From Solirubrobacteraceae bacterium (GTDB taxonomy: Bacteria > Actinomycetota > Thermoleophilia > Solirubrobacterales > Solirubrobacteraceae): a DNA stretch of 8,413 nt. Where the stretch lies: contig JANJUA010000331.1 in NCBI GenBank assembly GCA_024710825.1, positions 1-8,413 of the forward strand, read 5' to 3'. The notes under the pieces are model-generated. The model saw only the letters and a program-made list of their open reading frames with translations, was not told the origin of the DNA and made no database searches. Both the position numbers and the translations under genes were made by a program. Below, piece by piece: positions 1-5,864 of the stretch; within the stretch, counting starts at the first letter, position 1; each line of letters starts with the position of its first letter.

Positions 1-1
1 G

Positions 2-1891
2 ATCTTCTACGGGTTCGTGACGCTGTTCGTCGGCACCGTGATCCTCGCCGTCAACACCGACTTCACGGAGCCGGTCTTCGGCTGGCGCTTCTTCACCGGT
101 GACTTCTACCTCGGCTACTCGCTCGTGCTGGACGTCATGGGCCTGGCGTTGCTGGCCGGCCTGCTGGCGATGATGATCCGCCGGGCGCTCATCCGGCCAC
201 GCAAGCTCGACTACGCACGCCCCGACCGGGCGCCGGGCGATCCCCAGTACGACCGCGGCCGCTACCGGATCGGCGACTGGGTGTTCGTCGGGGCGCTGTC
301 GTACCTGGTCCTCACCGGCTACGTCCTCGAGGGCGCCCGCCTGGCGATGGACACGCCCGGCAACCAGGGGGCCAACCCCGCCGGGTGGCTGGTGGGGCAG
401 GCCATGGCCGGGCTCTCGACGGGCACGCTGGAGGCGCTTCGACACGTCCTGTGGTGGACGCACGGGCTCGTCGCGATCGTCTGGGTGGCGGCGATCCCGT
501 ACACGAAGGCGACCCACATGCTCACGAGCTTCGCGTCGCTGGTCCTGCGCGATCCCATGGCCGGCAAGCGCCTGCGCGGCATCGCGCCCGAGCGCGAGGG
601 CCTCCCGGCGGGGTACGAGACCCTGGAGGACTTCAGCCCGCTGCACCTCCTGCACCTCGACGCGTGCACCAAGTGCGGCAGGTGCCACGTGGCGTGTCCC
701 GCGAACGAGACGGGGCGGCCGCTGTCTCCGCGCGACGTGATCCTCGAGTTGCGCGAGCAGGCCAACGACGCGTGGGCGCCCGTCGGGGTCGGCGGGGTGC
801 TGGGCGCGCTGATGGCAGGCGGTGCCGACGGGGCTGCCGGCGCGCTGCGGGCGCCGGTGATCGGCATGGACCGCGTACGCCACGAGACCGTGTGGGCGTG
901 CTATCAGTGCAACGCCTGCGTCGAGGCGTGTCCCGTGGGCATCGAGCAGGCGCCGATCATCAACCAGATGCGGCGCGCGCTCGTCGAGGAGGGCGAGCTG
1001 CCGGCAGACCTGCAGGACGTCCTGCAGACGATCCAGAGGTCCGGCAACTCGTTCGGGGAGAGCCGGCGGAGGCGCGGACGATGGGCCCGGGAGCTCGACT
1101 TCGAGATCCCCGACGCCCGGCGGGAGGCCGTCGACGTCCTCTGGTTCGTAGGCGACTTCGCGAGCTTCGACCCTCGCTCGCAGGGCATCTCCCGTCAGCT
1201 CGCGCGGCTCTACCGGGCGGCCGACGTGCGGTTCGGGATCCTCTACGACGGCGAGCGCAATGCGGGCAACGACGTGCGGCGCGCCGGGGAGGAGGGCCTC
1301 TGGGAGATCCTCGCCGAGGAGAACATCGCGACGCTCGACGCGTGCGAGTTCAGCCGCATCGTGACCAGCGACCCGCACTCGCTCAACACGTTGCGCAACG
1401 AGTATCCGGAGCTGGGGGGAGAGTGGCCGGTGAGCCATCACAGCACGTTCCTGCTCGAGCTGCTCGAGTCGGGCCGACTGGCGGTGCGGCGGCGGCTCGA
1501 CTACCGGGTGACCTTCCACGACCCGTGCCATCTCGGCCGGTTCAACGGCGAGTACGACGCGCCGCGGCGCATCCTCGAGCTGATCGGCTGCACGGTGGTC
1601 GAGATGCCGCGCAACCGCGAGAGCTCGTTCTGCTGCGGCGCGGGGGGCGGACGGATCTGGGTCCGCGACGAGCCGGGTCGGGAGCGGCCGTCGGAGAACC
1701 GGATCCAGGAGGCGGTGGCGCTCGGGGAGCTCGACTACTTCGTCGTGGCCTGTCCGAAGGACGTGACGATGTACGAGGACGCGATCAAGACCACGGGCCA
1801 CGGCGACAGGCTGGCGCTCAAAGAGGTCACCGAGCTGCTCGAGGAGGCGTGCGCGCCGGCCGCCGTCGCGACCGAGGCGGCTCATGCCTGA
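2..1891 (+). CDS. Membrane-anchored HdrD-like Fe-S oxidoreductase with NarI-type cytochrome b domain (5' truncated)
   Basis: The frame is open to the window edge, so the GTG at 17 is an internal codon and the true start lies upstream. Residues below count from that GTG. The N-terminal part is the end of a NarI-like heme b domain, with hydrophobic segments near residues -5 to 12, 31-54, 87-104 and 143-162. His149 and His167, in the WWTHG and IPYTKATHM motifs, are likely heme ligands. Two ferredoxin motifs follow: Cys217/220/223/227 and Cys295/298/301/305, each CxxCxxCxxxCP. Next come two CCG domains as in HdrD. The second (about 498-592) keeps Cys504, Cys539-Cys540 and Cys579, but CPKD replaces CPxC. 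The first (about 372-487) keeps the fold-like sequence but none of the ligand cysteines. The likely role is passing electrons from the downstream FAD and Fe-S proteins to the menaquinone pool. The domain assignment is firm; substrate and direction are inferred. Confidence 0.9.
   Translation: MFYGFVTLFVGTVILAVNTDFTEPVFGWRFFTGDFYLGYSLVLDVMGLALLAGLLAMMIRRALIRPRKLDYARPDRAPGDPQYDRGRYRIGDWVFVGALSYLVLTGYVLEGARLAMDTPGNQGANPAGWLVGQAMAGLSTGTLEALRHVLWWTHGLVAIVWVAAIPYTKATHMLTSFASLVLRDPMAGKRLRGIAPEREGLPAGYETLEDFSPLHLLHLDACTKCGRCHVACPANETGRPLSPRDVILELREQANDAWAPVGVGGVLGALMAGGADGAAGALRAPVIGMDRVRHETVWACYQCNACVEACPVGIEQAPIINQMRRALVEEGELPADLQDVLQTIQRSGNSFGESRRRRGRWARELDFEIPDARREAVDVLWFVGDFASFDPRSQGISRQLARLYRAADVRFGILYDGERNAGNDVRRAGEEGLWEILAEENIATLDACEFSRIVTSDPHSLNTLRNEYPELGGEWPVSHHSTFLLELLESGRLAVRRRLDYRVTFHDPCHLGRFNGEYDAPRRILELIGCTVVEMPRNRESSFCCGAGGGRIWVRDEPGRERPSENRIQEAVALGELDYFVVACPKDVTMYEDAIKTTGHGDRLALKEVTELLEEACAPAAVATEAAHA
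1010..1027. repeat. 18-bp perfect palindrome inside the membrane Fe-S gene
   Basis: CTGCAGGACGTCCTGCAG reads the same on both strands and encodes the LQDVLQ part of the region after the second ferredoxin motif. It has no loop. It is probably a by-product of the symmetrical codon pattern, though a protein binding site cannot be excluded. Confidence 0.5.
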
Positions 1892-1915
1892 ACAGACACG
1901 ATCGAGCCAACGACG

Positions 1916-1922
1916 AAGGGAG
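1916..1922 (+). promoter_or_regulatory. Ribosome binding site supporting the ATG at 1929
   Basis: AAGGGAG lies six bases before the ATG at 1929 and supports that start for the second Fe-S protein. An in-frame ATG at 1884 overlaps the end of the previous gene by eight bases and has a weaker GAGG at 1874-1877. It would add 15 mostly Arg/Ser/Glu residues that do not look like a conserved part of the protein. The choice between the two is not certain. Confidence 0.5.
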
Positions 1923-1928
1923 TCCGAG

Positions 1929-3176
1929 ATGAGTGCCGAGGACGTTCGCAAGGGCCGGGAGCAGGCCACGAACGGGGACGGTGACGGCAACCTCCCCGTC
2001 GGGATCGACGAGTGGCGCGACGCGGCGTACAACTGCTTCAGCTCGGGGCACAAGTTCTGCCGCGAGGTCTGTCCGGTGATGCAGGTGACGCACGACGAGC
2101 GTCATTCGCCGACGGCGTTCCACGCCAACGTGGTAGCGATGGAGAAGGGGCACCTCGACATCGAGGACGTGGCCGAGGACTACGTCCACTGCACGATGTG
2201 CGGCGCGTGCGAGCTGCGTTGCCCGAACACGCTCTTCACCGGCGACTTCTATCGCTTCCGCCAGCGCACCATCGGCGTCGTCCGGGCGATGCGCAAGCTC
2301 GCGGTCGATCGGGGCATCCACCAGCCCAACTGGAAGCGCTGGGCCGAGCGCACCGACCAGTGGGGCAACGAGCCGGTCCTCGGCTGGAACATCGAGACGT
2401 CGGACGCCAAGGTCCGCGACTGGGCGGTCGGCCTCGACCTCCCGACCGGCGGCGAGACCGTGATCTTCGCCGACTGCGAAGCGGCCTTCAAGCGTCCGTC
2501 GATCCCGCGAGCCGTCGCGCTGCTGCTGCAGGCCGGGGGCATCGAGTTCGGCCTGATGAGCCAGCAGTGGTGCTGCGGCGGCCCCATGTTCGAGACCGGC
2601 TACCACGACATCGCCCACAAGATGGTCGAGCACAACATCCTCGACTGGCGCAGGAACGGCACCAAGCGGATCATCTGCCCCGACCCCCACGACTACATCA
2701 CGATCATCGAGCACTATCCCGAGCTCGACGAGAACTTCGACGAGTTCGAGGTGGTGCTCGCGCTCGACCTCATCGCCGATCTGATCCGCGACGGCAAGGT
2801 CACGCTCACGAACGAGATCGACAGCACGGTCACGTACCACGATCCGTGCCGTCTCAACAAGCGCCTGGGCAAGTGGCAGGCGCCGCGGGAGATCCTGCGC
2901 GCCATCCCCGGCCTGAAGTTCGTCGACGTCGACCACGTGACGCAATGGTCGTACTGCTCCGGCGCCGGGTCGAACCTGTTCGTCGAGAAGCCAGAGCTCA
3001 CGGCGAAGATCAGCCGGCGGCGCATCGACAAGGTCAAGGAGCTGGACGGGGTCGACACGCTCGTATCGGCCTGTCCCTGGTCCGAGCGGCCGCTGACCGA
3101 GCAGGGCGAGGCGCAGGGGCTGGAGGTCTACGACATCTTCGAGCTCGTCGCCGAGGCGGCGGGATTCGAGGTCTGA
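1929..3176 (+). CDS. HdrD/GlpC/GlcF-like (Fe-S)-binding protein, two CCG domains
   Basis: A soluble 415-residue protein with no membrane segment. It probably relays electrons between the FAD enzyme encoded next and the membrane subunit encoded before it. The second N-terminal cluster site is a textbook CxxCxxCxxxCP (Cys88/91/94/98). The first is unusual: Cys36, Cys44 and Cys48-Pro remain, but the second Cys is replaced by an SSGHK stretch with His41. Two CCG domains follow. The first has Cys183, Cys215-Cys216 and Cys250 (spacing 31 and 33), but its last CxxC cysteine is absent (CPDPHD). The second has Cys307, Cys343-Ser344 and Cys382-Pro, with CPWS where CPxC is usual. Related architectures are GlpC, GlcF, LldE and HdrD. 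The stop is one base before the next ATG, so co-transcription is near certain. Start chosen at 1929; 1884 is the alternative. Confidence 0.88.
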   Translation: MSAEDVRKGREQATNGDGDGNLPVGIDEWRDAAYNCFSSGHKFCREVCPVMQVTHDERHSPTAFHANVVAMEKGHLDIEDVAEDYVHCTMCGACELRCPNTLFTGDFYRFRQRTIGVVRAMRKLAVDRGIHQPNWKRWAERTDQWGNEPVLGWNIETSDAKVRDWAVGLDLPTGGETVIFADCEAAFKRPSIPRAVALLLQAGGIEFGLMSQQWCCGGPMFETGYHDIAHKMVEHNILDWRRNGTKRIICPDPHDYITIIEHYPELDENFDEFEVVLALDLIADLIRDGKVTLTNEIDSTVTYHDPCRLNKRLGKWQAPREILRAIPGLKFVDVDHVTQWSYCSGAGSNLFVEKPELTAKISRRRIDKVKELDGVDTLVSACPWSERPLTEQGEAQGLEVYDIFELVAEAAGFEV

Positions 3177-3177
3177 C

Positions 3178-4686
3178 ATGGCCGTCCCCACGCTCGACAC
3201 CGCCGTCGTGGACGAGCTCGTCGCGATCTGCGGCGAGGAGAACGTCCTGACCGGGAGGTCCGCTCTCTTCAACCGGGCGCGCGTGCCCGCGCCGTTCCCG
3301 CTGCACCGCTGGGAGCAGTTCACCCCGCAGGCGGTGGTCCTGCCCACCTCGACCGAGCAGGTCTCCGCGGTGGTCAAGCTCGCCAATCGCGCGCGCGTCC
3401 CCGTCGTGCCGCGCGCCGGCGCGACCGGTCTCAGCGACGGCGCCGTGCCGATCAGGCACGGGATCCTCGTCGACGTCAAGCGGATGGACAAGATCCTCGA
3501 GATCGACGTCGACGACCGGACGGTCACGGTGCAGCCCGGCATCAACATGATGAAGCTCTCACAGCGGCTGCAGCCGCTCGGGTTCATCTATCCCGACGAC
3601 CCGGCGTCGTATCCGTGCTCGCTGGTGGGGGGACGCATCGGGACGAGTGGGTTCTCCCTGATCAGCGGTCGCTTCGGCCACACCCGCGATCTCGTGATCA
3701 GCTTCGAGATCGTGTTGCCGACCGGCGACGTCATACGGGTGGGTGACGGCGGCGGCAGGAAGATCCGGAAGTCCTCGTCGGGATACCAGCTCAAGCACCT
3801 GTTCATGGGCCATCAGGGAACGCTGGGCATCGTCACGGAGGCGACGCTCGAGCTGGTGACGCGGCCGGAGGCCGAGTTCTCCGCGTTCTTCTCGTACCCG
3901 TCGTACCTGGACGCCTGGAGGGCCACGGGCGAGTTCGCCCGGTCCGGGCTCGCGACGCTGGCCGGGGTGGTGCTGTTCGACGAGCAGAAGGTCGCGTACC
4001 TGCGTCGCGACGACGAGGCGTGGATCCCGGCGCCCGACTGGGTGAAGAGCATCACCGCGGTCGCGATGTACGGGCAGAAGGACGAGGTCCGCGCCGGCGC
4101 GAAGCAGATCATGCGCATCGCGAAGGCGAACGGGTCGACGTACGCGGGCGACGAGGTCTCCCAGGGAGACTGGTGGTCGCGCCACGACCGCTACGCCACA
4201 CCCCTCCACGGGCGAACGCGCAGCGGGCAGGCCGTGCTGATGAGCTGGCACTGCGAGGACGCCGCGATCAACCACAGCCAGCTCCCGGCGGTGCGGGAGA
4301 AGTGGCACTGGATCGTCGACGACCTGCGAAGGCGGTTCGACACGTTCGACGACTGGGGGATGTTCTCGTACACCAACGGGGCGTTCCGCCCGGGCGGCGA
4401 CTACCTGACCGAGATCGACGTCGGCATCTGGGAGCAGCGCTACGACGAGGAGATGTGGGCGGCGTGGGTCGACGCGAAGCGGGAGATCGCCCGCGTCGCC
4501 ATCGAGCACGGAGGCTCGATGTCGAGCTGTCACGGCTCGTGCCGCGAAGGCGAGGTCGATCTGCTGCCGCTCGAGCTGGGCGGCGGCTTCGACGTCATGA
4601 AGAAGGTGAAGCGAGTGCTGGATCCCAACAACGTGATGAATCCGGGCAAGTACCTGCTCGACCAGGCCTACGAGGAGGAGGCGTGA
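3178..4686 (+). CDS. FAD-linked oxidoreductase, GlcD / D-lactate dehydrogenase type (VAO/PCMH fold)
   Basis: A 502-residue flavoprotein. The PCMH FAD-binding domain spans about 48-230: PQAVVLPTSTEQV leads in, and PRAGATGLSDGAVP (78-91) occupies the place of the usual PRGGGTGLSGGA loop. GYQLKHLFMGHQGTLGIVTEA (from 202) matches the conserved GSEGTLGIITEA region. The C-terminal FAD-oxidase domain ends in VLDPNNVMNPGKYL (480-493), the family signature. A histidine in CHGSCREG (His452) sits where family members carry the active-site EHG/HHG motif. By analogy it oxidises a 2-hydroxy acid such as D-lactate or glycolate, but several pocket loops differ from the canonical enzymes, so the substrate is open; an alkyl-DHAP-synthase-like or other VAO activity is possible. 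GAGG at 3168-3171 is a suitably spaced ribosome binding site. It sits one base after the Fe-S gene, as in glcDEF-like operons. Confidence 0.87.
   Translation: MAVPTLDTAVVDELVAICGEENVLTGRSALFNRARVPAPFPLHRWEQFTPQAVVLPTSTEQVSAVVKLANRARVPVVPRAGATGLSDGAVPIRHGILVDVKRMDKILEIDVDDRTVTVQPGINMMKLSQRLQPLGFIYPDDPASYPCSLVGGRIGTSGFSLISGRFGHTRDLVISFEIVLPTGDVIRVGDGGGRKIRKSSSGYQLKHLFMGHQGTLGIVTEATLELVTRPEAEFSAFFSYPSYLDAWRATGEFARSGLATLAGVVLFDEQKVAYLRRDDEAWIPAPDWVKSITAVAMYGQKDEVRAGAKQIMRIAKANGSTYAGDEVSQGDWWSRHDRYATPLHGRTRSGQAVLMSWHCEDAAINHSQLPAVREKWHWIVDDLRRRFDTFDDWGMFSYTNGAFRPGGDYLTEIDVGIWEQRYDEEMWAAWVDAKREIARVAIEHGGSMSSCHGSCREGEVDLLPLELGGGFDVMKKVKRVLDPNNVMNPGKYLLDQAYEEEA
4673..4681 (+). promoter_or_regulatory. 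Strong ribosome binding site inside the end of the FAD gene
   Basis: AGGAGGAGG lies four bases before the ATG at 4686, within the Glu-rich C-terminal codons of the FAD enzyme. It is the best Shine-Dalgarno match I see in the window. It supports translation of the short gene that overlaps the FAD gene stop. Confidence 0.65.
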
Positions 4687-4952
4687 TGCTCGGCTTCCGG
4701 CTCTCCGCTCAGCGTCCACCGGCGGAGCACAGGCGCATCAGCGACGTCGTGATCAGCCGCTACGAGCACGTCTACGAGGTGGACCCGCGGCTGATGCAGG
4801 AGCACGTCCGGCAGCAGAGCCTTCCGGAGTGGGACTTCCACCGGATCATCGAGAACCGCGTCGAGCACCTCGTGTGGATGCAGCAGCACTTCGCGGACTC
4901 GGTCATCTCCGGCGATGACCTGATTCGCGAGCTCGAGCAGGAGGGCGACTAG
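4686..4952 (+). CDS. Small uncharacterised protein translationally coupled to the FAD enzyme
   Basis: An 88-residue protein I do not recognise. Its ATG overlaps the stop of the FAD gene in a TGATG junction, with a strong ribosome binding site upstream, so the two are probably translationally coupled. It has no signal peptide, membrane segment or cysteine. It is acidic (about 16 Asp/Glu against 10 Arg), contains no lysine and has six histidines (15, 28, 40, 52, 61, 68). Four of these follow a Glu directly, at residues 14-15, 27-28, 39-40 and 60-61. From about residue 34 it looks helical, with aromatic residues in EWDFH (48-52) and LVWMQQHF (62-69). By position it could be an accessory subunit, assembly factor or regulator of the oxidoreductase. 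That is inference from context only. It is unlikely to be a spurious ORF, because the opposite-strand and alternative frames lack comparable start signals. Confidence 0.7.
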   Translation: MLGFRLSAQRPPAEHRRISDVVISRYEHVYEVDPRLMQEHVRQQSLPEWDFHRIIENRVEHLVWMQQHFADSVISGDDLIRELEQEGD

Positions 4953-5030
4953 CCTCGGGCTCATGCGGGAGGTGCATGACCGGCGCGACCGGGACGCGGA
5001 CGGTCCCCACGGCGCGCGGGTGATGCGCTA
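4953..5030 (+). other. Intergenic gap with possible leader ORF and small inverted repeats
   Basis: This 78-bp gap separates the redox cassette from the methyltransferase gene. I see no convincing -35/-10 promoter. Inverted repeats GGGAC (4991-4995) and GTCCC (5003-5007) could form a short stem without a T-run, so a terminator is not supported. A 22-codon frame from the ATG at 4963 ends in TAG at 5029-5031, overlapping the GTG start by one base. It lacks a good ribosome binding site. Confidence 0.35.
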
Positions 5031-5043
5031 GTGCATCACGCGG
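5018..5043 (+). repeat. Inverted repeat over the methyltransferase start codon
   Basis: TGATGC (5021-5026) and GCATCA (5033-5038) form a perfect 6-bp stem with a 6-base loop. One more G-C pair and, after a two-base bulge, a further CGC/GCG pairing could lengthen it. The GTG start at 5031 lies across the loop and stem, and the GGTGAT ribosome binding site enters the other arm. Confidence 0.4.
5019..5024 (+). promoter_or_regulatory. Probable ribosome binding site for the GTG start at 5031
   Basis: GGTGAT pairs with the 3' end of 16S rRNA in the extended Shine-Dalgarno register and lies six bases before the GTG at 5031. It favours that start over the in-frame ATG at 5052, which has no comparable site. 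Part of it falls in the inverted repeat TGATGC (5021-5026) / GCATCA (5033-5038), whose stem would cover both this site and the start codon. Confidence 0.4.
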
Positions 5044-5864
5044 CGGTCGAGATGCTCGCCTGCCCGCATTGCGGCGAGCCGCTGCGGCCGGGGGCCCGCG
5101 CGCTGCGCTGCGCCGACGGCCACGCCTTCGACCTCGCCCGCCAGGGCTACGTCAACCTGCTCGCCGCCGAGCCGCGCTCGCCCGGCGACACCGCCGCGAT
5201 GGTGCAGGCGCGCGCCGCGTTCCTGCGGGCCGGCCACTACGCGCCGATCGTCGACGCGGTCGCGGCCGCCGCCGCGGCGGCGCTCGCCGACGGCCCTTCC
5301 GGGGGAGTGGTCGACGTCGGGGCGGGTACCGGCGACTACCTGGCGGCCGTGCTCGAAGCGCCGCCCGCGGCAGGCCGCGCCGGTCTCGCGCTCGACGTCT
5401 CCAAGCACGCCGCCCGCCGCGCCGCTCGCGCCCACCCGCGGGCGGGGGCGGCCGTCGCCGACGTCTGGCGGTCGCTTCCCGTCCGCACCGGCTCCGCTGC
5501 GCTCGCGCTCGACGTCTTCTCGCCCCGCGACGGCCCGGAGCTACGGCGCATCCTGCACGCCCAGGGGACGCTGCTCGTCGTCACGCCCAGCCCGGACCAC
5601 CTGCGCGAGCTCGTCGAGGCGCGCGGCCTGCTGCGCGTGGACGAGCGCAAGGAGCAGCGCCTCGAGCGGACGCTCGGCGAGCACTTCGTCCGCGCGACCG
5701 TCGAGCCGCTCGCCTTCGAGCTGCGCCTTGCGCCCGAGGACGCCGCGAACCTCGTCGCCATGGGCCCGAGCGCCTGGCACGCCGCCGCCACCACGACCGC
5801 CGGCGACGAGCCGGTCACGGTGACGGCCTCCGTGACCCTCCGGGCGTTCAGGCCGCGACCGTGA
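5031..5864 (+). CDS. rlmA: RlmA-family 23S rRNA (guanine-N1)-methyltransferase
   Basis: A 277-residue SAM-dependent methyltransferase of the RlmA family. Members methylate N1 of a guanine in helix 35 of 23S rRNA (G745 in E. coli RlmA(I), G748 in the Gram-positive RlmA(II)/TlrB group linked to tylosin resistance). The N-terminal zinc site is intact: Cys11, Cys14, Cys27 and His31, the same spacing as Cys5/Cys8/Cys21/His25 of E. coli RlmA. FDLARQGYVNLL (33-44) follows, typical of the family. The SAM-binding loop is VVDVGAGTGDYL (93-104). The later family blocks DVFSPRDGPELRRIL (161-175) and PSPDHLRELV (186-195) are present. Which guanine is modified cannot be told from sequence; an unassigned RNA methyltransferase is the fallback. 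The start is the GTG at 5031; the ATG at 5052 would still keep the zinc site. The 3' end overlaps the convergent cyclase gene by 17 bp. Confidence 0.85.
   Translation: MHHAAVEMLACPHCGEPLRPGARALRCADGHAFDLARQGYVNLLAAEPRSPGDTAAMVQARAAFLRAGHYAPIVDAVAAAAAAALADGPSGGVVDVGAGTGDYLAAVLEAPPAAGRAGLALDVSKHAARRAARAHPRAGAAVADVWRSLPVRTGSAALALDVFSPRDGPELRRILHAQGTLLVVTPSPDHLRELVEARGLLRVDERKEQRLERTLGEHFVRATVEPLAFELRLAPEDAANLVAMGPSAWHAAATTTAGDEPVTVTASVTLRAFRPRP

Noticed and set aside
17..19. GTG at 17 as the start of the membrane Fe-S gene
   Set aside because: The frame is open upstream, encodes hydrophobic membrane-segment residues to the window edge, and the NarI-type domain would be incomplete; it is an internal codon.
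385..1932. 515-codon plus-strand frame overlapping the membrane Fe-S gene
   Set aside because: An Arg/Gly/Ala-rich out-of-frame translation without domains; the other frame carries all the heme and Fe-S motifs.
1827..3587. 586-codon open frame on the minus strand opposite the second Fe-S gene
   Set aside because: A high-GC antisense shadow: no domain, low-complexity Arg/Leu/Val/Asp-rich translation, and it runs against a clear Fe-S protein and into two neighbouring genes.
1929..4686. Reading the cassette as lutABC/lldEFG lactate utilisation
   Set aside because: LutB/LutC-type proteins are absent; instead there is a GlcD-like flavoprotein and a NarI-HdrD fusion, so only a general resemblance to hydroxy-acid dehydrogenase operons holds.
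3559..4719. 386-codon minus-strand frame opposite the FAD gene
   Set aside because: The mirror of a strongly supported FAD enzyme; composition is typical of antisense third-position bias and no motif is present.
4987..5007. Short GC stems after the small gene as a terminator
   Set aside because: The stems are only five base pairs, two pairings compete, and no T-run follows, so an intrinsic terminator is not supported.
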